NCBI RefSeq assembly: GCF_900460315.1
Contig: NZ_UHIO01000001.1
Coordinates: forward strand, 141,001 to 205,000
Direction of reading: 5' to 3'
Origin: Veillonella criceti
Lineage (GTDB): Bacteria > Bacillota > Negativicutes > Veillonellales > Veillonellaceae
DNA length: 64,000 nucleotides
The notes below the pieces were generated by a model. That model was not told the origin of the DNA, made no database searches, and saw nothing but the letters and a program-made list of their open reading frames with translations. The stretch's first letter is position 1, and each line of letters starts with the position of its first letter. Of this stretch, positions 9,276-17,555 are shown piece by piece. The position numbers and the translations under genes are program-made.

Positions 9276-9336
9276 TGTAAGTTCATAAATTTAAGATAGA
9301 TATTGGTAATAAAAGAATTTTAGGAGGATATGTTAA

Positions 9337-9657
9337 ATGGCAAATATTGCAGAATTAACAACAACAAATTTTAAAGAAACGATTACTTCCAAAGAAGTAG
9401 CGATTGTAGATTTTTGGGCACCATGGTGCGGTTATTGTGTACGCATGATGCCAGTATTTGAAGCTTTAGCTGAAGAAATGGGTGATAAGGTAGCCTTTGC
9501 TAAAGTAAATACAGATGAAGTGGTTGAGTTAGCTAAAGAATACCAAATAGAAGTATTACCTACTTTTGCTATTATTAAAAATGGTGAAGTGGTAGATCGT
9601 AAAATTGGTTATATTCCACAAAATGAATTAAAAGCAGCGATTGAAGCTCATTTATAA
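9337..9657 (+). CDS. trxA: Thioredoxin with CGYC active site
   Basis: A 106-aa thioredoxin-fold protein reducing disulfides in the cytoplasm. The active site is WCGYC (Cys31, Cys34), with Tyr in place of the usual Pro. The FWAPW lead-in and the cis-Pro loop VLPTF (Pro75) are intact and there is no signal peptide. AGGAGG lies eight bases before the ATG, and a strong terminator follows. A change in the dipeptide between the cysteines is known in thioredoxin-like proteins to alter redox potential and reductase preference. The flavoprotein at 63004 is a candidate reductant (inference). Confidence 0.93.
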   Translation: MANIAELTTTNFKETITSKEVAIVDFWAPWCGYCVRMMPVFEALAEEMGDKVAFAKVNTDEVVELAKEYQIEVLPTFAIIKNGEVVDRKIGYIPQNELKAAIEAHL

Positions 9658-9673
9658 TAAACTAAATACACTG

Positions 9674-9716
9674 AAAAGCCTGATTTTGGAAATACTTTCC
9701 AAAATCAGGCTTTTTT
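9674..9716 (+). terminator. Rho-independent terminator after trxA
   Basis: An 18-bp inverted repeat (AAAGCCTGATTTTGGAAA and its complement) with a three-base loop, followed by six T. The mirrored A-run means it can also work for the convergent minus-strand gene. Confidence 0.93.
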
Positions 9717-9774
9717 ATTTTCAGCATTGTAAGGCTAATTTTTGTCCTATAACCCCTAATTTTTCTTGTTGAAA

Positions 9775-11220
9775 TTATTCTTGTAATTCTTTTTGCCGAG
9801 CTTTTAAGGCTTTATCTAAAGATAAGGCTTTTTTACAATCTAAATAACTGCGAGCGAAGATGTGAGGAATGGATACGCCGATGGCGATACAAATAACCGT
9901 CATAAGACCTGTAATACCACTGCGTAGAGCAAAGAGTAGATTATCAGGGGTTAATGAATTAATCGTTAATAAGCCAAATAAGAAACGGTATAGTAATACA
10001 CCTGGAATTAATGGGATAACTGATGGAATGGATAAAATTAGTGGTGCTGTACGTAATAATTTGTAAAACCGTAAGGCCAATAAAGCAATAATAGCCGCCG
10101 CTACAAAGCTAGCACCTACTAAGGTAAAACCAAAGTTAACAATTAATATATTTCGTGTAATTACACTGATAATACCACCAAATGCAATAATCCATAACAA
10201 TCGATAGGGTGTATTAAAGATGATAGAGAAACAAACTGCACCGATAGTGGCCGCAATAGCTTGTATAGGAGAAACAACTGCTGGTGTAATACTTAAGTGG
10301 GTAAAGGTGGAGACATGGTCGAAATATAGAGCCATTGCAATTCCTACAGACATACTACTTACGATGAGTAAAGTATGCATGGCGCGTGTCATACCTGAAA
10401 CGATATGATTATTAATCATATCGTCAACAGCATTAATCAGAGGAATGCCAGGGATTAAAAAGAGCGTACAACTAATCATGGCATAAATAATTTCAAAAGA
10501 TCCTAAGGTAATATTTAGTAAATAGGCTGCTGACGTAGCTGAAAAGGCTGAGGCTACGATACCAAAATAAAAATTAATTTTGAAGTGGTGACAAAGATAA
10601 CGCACTAAGAAGCCCACTACAGCACAAATAGAAGTTATAATTGCGGAGAAGAGGGAACCACCAAATAAAATAGTAAAAGCACCACAAGCAAGACCAGCCG
10701 CTACCGCTAAAATAGGGGTAGAATATTTTGGGGGTGCTTGGGCAATTGTTTTTAAATGATCTTCAAATTCATCTAAGGTGTAATTATGTTCAATGGCTTT
10801 CCAAGTTAGTTTTGACAATGTGGATAAAATTGTCATATTAACGCCGTGAATCGGTGTTTTACGAAAAGCTGTATAAGAATGCTTTTCATCATTAATGTTT
10901 AGCATTAATGTCATATAGGCTATGTGGATATGTACATACTCTTGAGGAATCCCCATATACGTGGCGGCGCGAATCATATCACGTTGTAAGTGATTGGTAT
11001 TCGCGCCGTTTTCCATGAGTAATTGACCAAAATCTAATAAAAGATCCATTTTTCGGCGAATGGCAACAAAAGGTTCATTCATAATTTGGTAATTGGAAGG
11101 TCCGCAGTTTTCTATTTGATGATGTCGATGATGTGGGTGTCTGTGATGGTTGTGTGTAGGGGTTGCAGTAGAACCATGTACGGAGGTACCCATATGTGTT
11201 TTATCGGTTTTTCGAGTCAT
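9775..11220 (-). CDS. ThrE-like threonine/serine exporter family membrane protein with His-rich N terminus
   Basis: A 481-aa integral membrane protein in the fused ThrE arrangement: an N-terminal DUF1212-type domain (RRKMDLLLDFGQLLMENGANTNHLQRDM is a family-like segment) with about five membrane helices, then a second hydrophobic half with about five more. Members export threonine and serine or related small molecules by proton-coupled transport. The first about 45 residues are unusual, with roughly a dozen His in HNHHRHPHHRHH, suggesting metal binding. The ATG follows AAAGGA by eight bases. It is divergent from mraZ and convergent with trxA. Substrate is not shown by sequence. Confidence 0.82.
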   Translation of the reverse strand: MTRKTDKTHMGTSVHGSTATPTHNHHRHPHHRHHQIENCGPSNYQIMNEPFVAIRRKMDLLLDFGQLLMENGANTNHLQRDMIRAATYMGIPQEYVHIHIAYMTLMLNINDEKHSYTAFRKTPIHGVNMTILSTLSKLTWKAIEHNYTLDEFEDHLKTIAQAPPKYSTPILAVAAGLACGAFTILFGGSLFSAIITSICAVVGFLVRYLCHHFKINFYFGIVASAFSATSAAYLLNITLGSFEIIYAMISCTLFLIPGIPLINAVDDMINNHIVSGMTRAMHTLLIVSSMSVGIAMALYFDHVSTFTHLSITPAVVSPIQAIAATIGAVCFSIIFNTPYRLLWIIAFGGIISVITRNILIVNFGFTLVGASFVAAAIIALLALRFYKLLRTAPLILSIPSVIPLIPGVLLYRFLFGLLTINSLTPDNLLFALRSGITGLMTVICIAIGVSIPHIFARSYLDCKKALSLDKALKARQKELQE

Positions 11221-11474
11221 ACAACAATCCTTTCTATAATTTGTAAGAGTTTCTTTTTCTTTAGTATAACATATGGATGGCTGAGTTTTTCATGAGGGTG
11301 GTGAAAAATGGTAAAAGGGGGGCTAAGTGGGGCGTGGTTATTGATCACTAGGTTGTCAGAGGAGATTATAACGAACATACGGTTTTTAAAAAGAAACAAA
11401 AAAACGTTTAAAATGGATGAAAAAATGAATTTAAAAATTTTTTCTGCATTTTTTATTAAATTTCGCATATTTTA

Positions 11475-11504
11475 TTGTTATTAAGTGGGGGAATGTGGTA
11501 GAAT
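11475..11504 (+). promoter_or_regulatory. Promoter of the mraZ (dcw) cluster
   Basis: TTGTTA (11475-11480), an 18-bp spacer and TAGAAT (11499-11504), ending about 50 bases before the mraZ ATG. It is the best promoter I can see for the long division/murein cluster, and the MraZ-type repeats overlap it. The 335-bp gap 11221-11555 otherwise holds AT-rich sequence and, on the minus strand, a possible extended -10 (TGTTATACT, near 11268) for the exporter gene. Confidence 0.55.
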
Positions 11505-11520
11505 TTACCATATAGTGGTA
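11486..11520 (+). promoter_or_regulatory. Candidate MraZ operator: 10-bp-phased TGGNN repeats
   Basis: TGGGG at 11486, TGGTA at 11496 and TGGTA at 11516 are all in 10-bp register, and TACCA (the same word inverted) fills the remaining position at 11506. In E. coli MraZ binds TGGGN repeats separated by five bases in its own promoter region. The repeats here overlap the spacer, the -10 and the start region, as expected for repression. The geometry is seen directly; binding is inferred. Confidence 0.5.
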
Positions 11521-11555
11521 AATAAGATAGGGAACGTGTAAAAGGAGGTGAGACA

Positions 11556-11990
11556 ATGATGTTCATGGGTGAGTATTCACATACGATTGATACAAAGGGA
11601 CGCTTGATTATCCCTGCAAAATTGCGTGAGCAATTAGGTGATTCATGTATTATGACCAAGAGCCTCGATAATTGTCTCGCTATTTATACGTATGAAGTCT
11701 TTGAAGCCAAAGCTACTCAATTAGCGGCCCAATCTAATGGTAAAGCCAGTGTACGTGGGTTAAAACGGTCTATTTTTGCGAATGCTAATGAATTAGAATT
11801 TGACAAACAAGGACGTATTTTAGTACCTGCTACTTTACGAAATTATGCATTTTTGAAAAAAGAAGCCGTAGTTATCGGTGCTGGTGATCATGTAGAAATT
11901 TGGAGCCGTGAACACTGGGACGCTTATTCAGCCGATATGGATGCGAATATGGAAGCTTTAACGGAAAATATGGAAGGCTTAATTTTCTAG
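11556..11990 (+). CDS. mraZ: MraZ transcriptional regulator of the dcw cluster
   Basis: A 144-aa protein made of two AbrB-like SpoVT/MraZ repeats. The hallmark segments GEYSHTIDTKGRLIIPAKLRE (first repeat, near the N terminus) and EFDKQGRILVPATLR (second repeat, about residue 80) each carry the DxKGR-type DNA-contact motif. MraZ forms ring-shaped oligomers and represses its own operon. The ATG lies seven bases after AGGAGG. It is first in a cluster running on the plus strand to ftsZ. Two further in-frame Met codons (positions 2 and 4) are possible starts. Confidence 0.96.
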   Translation: MMFMGEYSHTIDTKGRLIIPAKLREQLGDSCIMTKSLDNCLAIYTYEVFEAKATQLAAQSNGKASVRGLKRSIFANANELEFDKQGRILVPATLRNYAFLKKEAVVIGAGDHVEIWSREHWDAYSADMDANMEALTENMEGLIF

Positions 11991-12090
11991 TTTTGTGTTC
12001 ATGTTTTAGCGTGTATAAGCAGTAATTAATTATTTTGTAGTTAATGTAGTCAGCAGTAAGCTGTATATTAGAATTGTGAAGGGAGGCCCT

Positions 12091-13023
12091 ATGGAATTTC
12101 ATCATGTGAGCGTGTTGCTTGATGAAACTGTCAATGCGGTTATCACTGACCCTCATGGGGTCTACGTGGATTGTACGCTTGGTGGTGCTGGTCATGCACA
12201 CGCATTAGGTGAGAAGCTAGCTGAGGATGGTTTACTTATTGGACTCGATCAAGATGAAGTAGCATTAGCTACGGCAACGAAACGATTACAAGATTTATCC
12301 TGTCAAGTTATGACAATTCCTACCAACTTTCGCTATTTAAAACGGGCCCTTACGGAACGAGGGATAACGGCTGTTGATGGTTTTATTTTTGATTTAGGTG
12401 TGTCTAGTTATCAATTAGATACGGCAGAACGTGGTTTTTCTTATATGCAAGATGGACCGCTTGATATGCGTATGGATCAACAAGGTGAGTTAACGGCAGC
12501 TACCGTAGTCAATACGTATAGTGAAGAGGCATTACACCAAATTATTCGTGATTATGGTGAAGAACGGTGGGCTAAGCGAATTGCACAATTTATAGTAGCC
12601 GCTCGTAGTGAGAATCCTATTAAAACAACGAGTGAGTTAACGACTATTATTAAACAAGCTATTCCGGCAGGAGCTCGTCGTGAAGGGCCTCATCCGGCTA
12701 AGCGGACGTTTCAAGCCATTCGTATAGAAGTAAATCAGGAGTTAGCTATTTTGCAAGAGAGTTTTAAAGATGCTGTTGATTTATTAAAATCCGGTGGACG
12801 TATAGGTGTCATTACCTTCCATTCATTGGAAGATCGCATTACGAAACAGACATTTAAAGAGTTAAGTACAGGTTGTATTTGTCCACCAGAATTGCCAGTG
12901 TGTGTGTGTCATCATACGGCTAGTGTCAAGGCTAAGAATAAAGCGATAGAGCCTAGTGTAGAAGAAGTCGAAGCCAATCCGAGGTCACGCAGTGCTAAAT
13001 TGCGCGTGGCTCAAAAGGTATAG
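12091..13023 (+). CDS. rsmH: 16S rRNA (cytosine1402-N4)-methyltransferase
   Basis: A 310-aa SAM-dependent methyltransferase (formerly MraW) that modifies C1402 in the ribosomal decoding centre. The N-terminal HHVSVLLDETV is the family signature; VDCTLGGAGHA is the SAM-binding motif I; DFDLGVSSYQLD-like and GPLDMRMD segments follow, and the C-terminal GGRIGVITFHSLEDR is diagnostic. ATG at 12091 follows GGGAGG; an in-frame GTG at 12076 lies before that site. Second gene of the dcw cluster, 100 bp after mraZ. Confidence 0.96.
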   Translation: MEFHHVSVLLDETVNAVITDPHGVYVDCTLGGAGHAHALGEKLAEDGLLIGLDQDEVALATATKRLQDLSCQVMTIPTNFRYLKRALTERGITAVDGFIFDLGVSSYQLDTAERGFSYMQDGPLDMRMDQQGELTAATVVNTYSEEALHQIIRDYGEERWAKRIAQFIVAARSENPIKTTSELTTIIKQAIPAGARREGPHPAKRTFQAIRIEVNQELAILQESFKDAVDLLKSGGRIGVITFHSLEDRITKQTFKELSTGCICPPELPVCVCHHTASVKAKNKAIEPSVEEVEANPRSRSAKLRVAQKV

Positions 13024-13045
13024 ATAGATTGTGGGGGTTGATTGT

Positions 13046-13462
13046 ATGTTAGCGAGAAAGACCGTTGGTGTGAGAGTGGTAGAACCAACAGCGAGACCCT
13101 ATATACCAACGCAAGGGCGTAGAGCGAAGCGAGTTGGTGTATTTAGTAATGTATCGCCAGAAATGAAGCAAATTTTGCTATTGGTTGGTTTGCTTTGTGC
13201 TGTTGCTTTTTGTTTAGTGAGTGCTCAATCTGTGAAAGCAGGGGTGGGTTATCAACTAGTAGATATGCAAAGAGAAGTGGTTCAACTTTCGAGAGATAAT
13301 GATGAATTGAATTTAGAAGTGGCTGAATTAAAATCGCCGACTCGAATTCAACAAATTGCGCAAGATAAATTGGGAATGGTTTTGCCCGATGCTTTTGTGT
13401 ACAATAGCAAAGGTACTACTGTAGAACGCGATGTGAAGGTAACAGAACACATCATGGATTAA
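13046..13462 (+). CDS. ftsL: Cell division protein FtsL-like
   Basis: A 138-aa bitopic membrane protein: basic cytoplasmic tail (RRAKR), one membrane helix (ILLLVGLLCAVAFCLVSA, about residues 46-65) and an extracytoplasmic leucine-zipper-like coiled coil (QREVVQLSRDNDELNLEVAEL) ending at the typical IQQIAQDKLGMVLPD. FtsL with FtsB and FtsQ/DivIB regulates septal peptidoglycan synthesis. Identification rests on topology and position after rsmH, as sequence conservation is low. The ATG at 13046 follows a GGGGG site; GTG at 13031 is less likely. The expected next gene, ftsI, is absent. Confidence 0.85.
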   Translation: MLARKTVGVRVVEPTARPYIPTQGRRAKRVGVFSNVSPEMKQILLLVGLLCAVAFCLVSAQSVKAGVGYQLVDMQREVVQLSRDNDELNLEVAELKSPTRIQQIAQDKLGMVLPDAFVYNSKGTTVERDVKVTEHIMD

Positions 13463-13523
13463 CTACGGTATGAGGCAGCTCCGTAGGTGAGCTGCTTTCC
13501 TTGTTTGAAGTGGAGGTATTAAC

Positions 13524-15008
13524 GTGAAAACAGTACAAGATATTATACAGGTGATTAAAGGGGTAACTGTTACGGGCCCTGCTGATGTGGCTGTTTCACA
13601 TATAACAGCAGATTCGCGTGAGGTAAAAGCAGGTAGTTTATTTATTTGTTTGACCGGTGCGCATGTGAATGGCCATGACTATATAGAAAAGGCAATTGCT
13701 GGTGGCGCGGTAGCAGTATTAGTATCACAACCTGTGACTGTACCTGCTGGTATTGCTGTTTTAACAGTAGCAGATACGCGTGTAGCTATGCAGCAATGCG
13801 TACCATTTTTTTATGATTATCCTGGTTGTAAAATGCGTATGATTGGTGTAACGGGGACAAATGGTAAAACGACAACGACCCATATTATTGGTCATATTTT
13901 GCGCGCCCAAGGTCATAAGGTAGGCATTATTGGCACTGTGCATGTTATGATTGGGGATAAAACCTATCCCATTCATAATACGACCCCAGATGTGGTAGAT
14001 TTACAGCATATTTTGGCTAACATGGTAGCCGAAGGCGTTACTCATTGCATTATGGAAGTATCCTCGCATGCATTAGCCTTAGGACGCGTGGCCGGTGTTG
14101 AATATGATACAGCCGTATTTACTAATTTAACCCAAGATCATTTAGATTTTCATAAGACCTTTGAAAATTATTTAGCGGCTAAATGCAAACTGTTTGAACA
14201 AGTGAGTGCCCCTAATCAACATAAAAGTAACAAGGGCGCCGTTATTAACATTGATGACCCTTATGGACATCGTGTAGAAGCTAATAATTCAGCCCCTTTA
14301 ATTACTTATGGGACTAAGGGTGTTGGTACGCTTGAAGGAGAAAATTTAACAATTACTTCTAAAACGTCAGCCTATGATGTAGTTTATAAAGGTAACACAT
14401 ATCCGATTCATATGCGTATTACTGGATTGTTTAATGTGTATAATACATTAGCTGCTATTGGTGCTTGTTTATTTGAAGGCGTTTCAATGGAAGCGATTAT
14501 TAAAGCATTAAGTGATTTTACAGCGGTGCCAGGACGTTTTGAACTCATTGAAGAAGGTCAACCATTTGCTGTAGTTGTGGATTACGCACATACACCTGAT
14601 GGATTAGAAAATATTTTAGAAACAGCTCAAAAAATTGTGGAGAATAAAATTTTAGTTGTATTTGGTTGTGGCGGTGACCGTGATGCGACTAAACGTCCTA
14701 TTATGGGCCGCATCGCTGCTCAGTATGGTGACAAAATATTTGTTACGTCTGATAATCCACGGACAGAGGATCCAAATCAAATTGTAGCGCAAGTCGCTGA
14801 AGGTGTGAAAGAAGGCTTACGAACTAATTCAAGTTATGAAGTGATTGTTGATCGTCGTACCGCTATTCATGCAGCAATTCAACAGGCGGCACCTGGTGAT
14901 GTAGTGATTATTGCAGGCAAGGGCCATGAAGATTATCAGATTTTAAAAGATAAAACAATTCATTTTGATGATAGAGAAGTAGCGCGTGAAGCGTTGAAGG
15001 AGAGATAA
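13524..15008 (+). CDS. murE: UDP-MurNAc-L-Ala-D-Glu:meso-diaminopimelate ligase
   Basis: A 494-aa Mur ligase adding the third residue of the murein stem peptide. ATP-binding P-loop GVTGTNGKTTT lies near residue 110; VMEVSSHAL and TNLTQDHLDFH are Mur ligase central-domain motifs. The SDNPRTEDP segment contains DNPR, the motif that marks diaminopimelate-adding rather than lysine-adding MurE. Translation starts at GTG, seven bases after GGAGG. It directly follows ftsL and is only two bases from murF, so the ligases are translationally linked. Confidence 0.96.
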   Translation: MKTVQDIIQVIKGVTVTGPADVAVSHITADSREVKAGSLFICLTGAHVNGHDYIEKAIAGGAVAVLVSQPVTVPAGIAVLTVADTRVAMQQCVPFFYDYPGCKMRMIGVTGTNGKTTTTHIIGHILRAQGHKVGIIGTVHVMIGDKTYPIHNTTPDVVDLQHILANMVAEGVTHCIMEVSSHALALGRVAGVEYDTAVFTNLTQDHLDFHKTFENYLAAKCKLFEQVSAPNQHKSNKGAVINIDDPYGHRVEANNSAPLITYGTKGVGTLEGENLTITSKTSAYDVVYKGNTYPIHMRITGLFNVYNTLAAIGACLFEGVSMEAIIKALSDFTAVPGRFELIEEGQPFAVVVDYAHTPDGLENILETAQKIVENKILVVFGCGGDRDATKRPIMGRIAAQYGDKIFVTSDNPRTEDPNQIVAQVAEGVKEGLRTNSSYEVIVDRRTAIHAAIQQAAPGDVVIIAGKGHEDYQILKDKTIHFDDREVAREALKER

Positions 15009-15010
15009 GT

Positions 15011-16387
15011 ATGGCACAATTTACGCTCCAGGAGGTGTTAACTGTTACAGGTGGTACCTATGCTGGTGAATCTACGAAACAAGTAGTGTTTACAAATGTA
15101 TCGACCGATACGCGCACTATTGAAGAAGGCTCGTTATTTGTAGCCTTAACGGGGGATACCTTTGATGGTCATGATTTCTTATCACAGGCCATGTCAAAAG
15201 GAGCGTTAGGTGCTTTAGTCAGTAAGGGACGGGCTGAAGCAGGGCTGATTTGTATTGAAGTAGAGTCTCCTTTGTTGGCGTATCAACAATTAGCTAACTA
15301 TCATCGTCGTCGTTTTGATATTCCTGTAGTAGCTGTAACAGGCTCATCGGGTAAGACAACAACCAAAGAGATGATTGGCGCTGTATTGAGTGCTAAGTTT
15401 AATGTGTTGAAAACAGAAAAGAATTTTAATAATGAAATCGGTTTGCCTAAAACATTGTTACAATTAACTGAAAATCATGAAGCTTGTGTAGTAGAAATGG
15501 GCATGCGTGGTCTTGGACAAATTGATGAATTAGCACGTATTGCTGAACCGACAGTAGGTGTGATTACTAATGTAGGGAATAGCCATATTGAATTATTAGG
15601 TTCGCGTGAAAATATTGGCAAAGCTAAAAGCGAATTAATACGCCATATTCCACCAGAAGGAACGGCTATTTTAAATGAAGATGATGATTTAGTGCGTCCA
15701 ATGGCGAGTTTAACGGAAGGGAAAACCATTTTTTATGGCATTAAAGAAAATGTCACTGTATCGGGTTTTCAATTGCGGTATAAAAAGGATGGTATAAAAT
15801 TTACTTGTCGTTGTTTTGATGAAGTATTTGATATATTTTTGCCTATGATTGGTGACCATAATGTATACGATGCCTTAGCAGCTATTGCTGTAGGACGTGC
15901 TTTAGGAGTACCATCACAGAAAATTGCAAAAGCCTTAGGGAATTTTAAAGGTATTCCTATGCGCCAAGAAATTGTTTCTTTTGGCGATATGGTAGTGCTT
16001 AATGATGCATATAATGCTAATCCTGCCTCTATGGCTGAATCCATTAAAGCGTTGGGACAACTTGATGGGAAACGTAAAATTGCTATGCTAGGTGATATGT
16101 TGGAATTAGGGGCTTATTCAGAAGCTAATCATCGTGAAATTGGTCGTTTGTTGGTCGATGAAGGGTATGATCAAGTATATACTTTTGGTGAAGCCGCCAA
16201 ATATATTGCACGTGAAGCAAAAGCATCAGGTATTCGCGTAGCAAAGATTTGTGATAGCCATTTAGACATAGTCAATGCATATTGGGACGAACGTGCAAAA
16301 GGTGATGTGATTTTAGTTAAAGGGTCACGAGGCTTACGCATGGAGCGTGTTGTTACTGAATTAACAGACAGAGAGTCTTTGAAATAA
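15011..16387 (+). CDS. murF: UDP-MurNAc-tripeptide:D-alanyl-D-alanine ligase
   Basis: A 458-aa Mur ligase that adds D-Ala-D-Ala to the UDP-MurNAc tripeptide. AVTGSSGKTTTKEM is the ATP-binding P-loop (about residue 108), NFNNEIGLPKTLL is a MurF-specific segment, VVEMGMRGLGQI follows, and LNDAYNANPASM is the C-terminal hallmark. Length is usual. Its start is two bases after the murE stop. The product acts with Ddl (21454) in the same cluster. A 193-bp gap with a compound hairpin separates it from mraY. Confidence 0.96.
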   Translation: MAQFTLQEVLTVTGGTYAGESTKQVVFTNVSTDTRTIEEGSLFVALTGDTFDGHDFLSQAMSKGALGALVSKGRAEAGLICIEVESPLLAYQQLANYHRRRFDIPVVAVTGSSGKTTTKEMIGAVLSAKFNVLKTEKNFNNEIGLPKTLLQLTENHEACVVEMGMRGLGQIDELARIAEPTVGVITNVGNSHIELLGSRENIGKAKSELIRHIPPEGTAILNEDDDLVRPMASLTEGKTIFYGIKENVTVSGFQLRYKKDGIKFTCRCFDEVFDIFLPMIGDHNVYDALAAIAVGRALGVPSQKIAKALGNFKGIPMRQEIVSFGDMVVLNDAYNANPASMAESIKALGQLDGKRKIAMLGDMLELGAYSEANHREIGRLLVDEGYDQVYTFGEAAKYIAREAKASGIRVAKICDSHLDIVNAYWDERAKGDVILVKGSRGLRMERVVTELTDRESLK

Positions 16388-16431
16388 GGACGATTGTTTA
16401 TAAATTAAAAATTTTGATTAATATTTTTCAA

Positions 16432-16506
16432 AAAGGTCGAAATCTATTTGCATTACAGCCATAGATGTACTACCATAGATAGCGGCCTTTCTTTTTAAGA
16501 GTCCTT
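16432..16506 (+). terminator. Compound hairpin with T-tract between murF and mraY (terminator or attenuator)
   Basis: Closing stem AAAGGTCG (16432-16439) pairs with CGGCCTTT (16493-16500) with one G-U pair. After a 2x2 internal loop a second stem, ATCTAT with ATAGAT, forms, and TACA/TGTA can pair inside it. CTTTTT follows. No promoter for mraY is obvious downstream, so this may be a partial terminator that lowers distal expression. Not verified by folding. Confidence 0.45.
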
Positions 16507-16580
16507 GAGACTTTGGGGCTAGGTTAGTTACAAAGCTTCCCATGGGAGGCTTATACTTGATTTAAGGAGCGATTGTTCGA

Positions 16581-17543
16581 ATGACCATGCAATTATTATT
16601 TGCGTTTATTACATCTTTAGTAATAACGTTAGTATTAGGAAAAATAGGAATCCCTTTATTACGTCGCTTACATGCGCAGCAGAGTATTCGTGAAGATGGG
16701 CCACAGGCGCACTTAGCAAAAGCAGGTACACCAACTATGGGCGGTCTTTTTATGTTAGCGGCTATGGTGATTAGTGTATTGATCTTTTCACCATTTCATA
16801 TGGCCACATGGGTACTGTTATTTTTAACATTAGGGCATGGTTTATTAGGCTTTTTAGATGATTTCATTAAGTCGGTTAAAAAAAGAAATTTAGGATTAAC
16901 AGCCAAACAGAAGTTTTTGGGACAAATTATTATGTCTGCTATTTTTTGTTATATTGCGACTGAGATTTTAGTAGTTCCCACTACTGTGTGGATACCATTA
17001 ACAGATATTACAGTTGATTTAGGTTGGTTTTATTATGTATTGGTATTTATAATTATTGTAGGGACTACGAATGCAGTTAATTTGACAGATGGTCTTGATG
17101 GATTGGCAGCAGGCACATCAGCAGCTGCGGCTATTGCTTATACTGTTATTGGTATGCTAGCCTTTCAAAATAGCGTGGCTTTCTTTGGTATTGTTTTATG
17201 TGGCGCTGTTCTAGGCTTTTTATATTTTAATGCGAATCCGGCTAAAGTATTTATGGGTGATACAGGCTCTTTAGCATTAGGTGGCGCCTTTGCAGGTATG
17301 GCTATTTTAACCAAAACTGAATTATTGCTTATTATTATTGGTGGTATTTTTGTTATGGAAGCGATGTCTGTTATTATCCAAGTGGCGTCTTTTAAAACAC
17401 GTGGTGTTCGTGTATTTAAAATGAGTCCTATTCACCATCATTTTGAATTATCTGGCTGGAGTGAGCAAAAAGTTGTATCGCGCTTTTGGCTGGGCAGTTG
17501 TGTCTTTGCAGTTATTGGTTTATTAATGTATACATTACGATAG
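16581..17543 (+). CDS. mraY: Phospho-MurNAc-pentapeptide transferase
   Basis: A 320-aa polytopic inner-membrane enzyme moving phospho-MurNAc-pentapeptide from UDP to undecaprenyl phosphate, giving lipid I. About ten membrane helices are visible. Diagnostic cytoplasmic motifs are GTPTMGGL, the FLDDFIK catalytic Asp pair, NLTDGLDGLAAG, FNANPAKVFMGDTGSL, and the C-terminal SPIHHHFELSGWSE. The ATG is 11 bases after AAGGAG; Met3 is a possible alternative. It is 12 bp upstream of murD. Confidence 0.96.
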   Translation: MTMQLLFAFITSLVITLVLGKIGIPLLRRLHAQQSIREDGPQAHLAKAGTPTMGGLFMLAAMVISVLIFSPFHMATWVLLFLTLGHGLLGFLDDFIKSVKKRNLGLTAKQKFLGQIIMSAIFCYIATEILVVPTTVWIPLTDITVDLGWFYYVLVFIIIVGTTNAVNLTDGLDGLAAGTSAAAAIAYTVIGMLAFQNSVAFFGIVLCGAVLGFLYFNANPAKVFMGDTGSLALGGAFAGMAILTKTELLLIIIGGIFVMEAMSVIIQVASFKTRGVRVFKMSPIHHHFELSGWSEQKVVSRFWLGSCVFAVIGLLMYTLR

Positions 17544-17555
17544 GTAGGCGTTATT

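Noticed and set aside
11872..12201. 109-codon minus-strand frame across mraZ-rsmH
   Set aside because: Spans the 3' end of mraZ and the 5' end of rsmH with no start signal.
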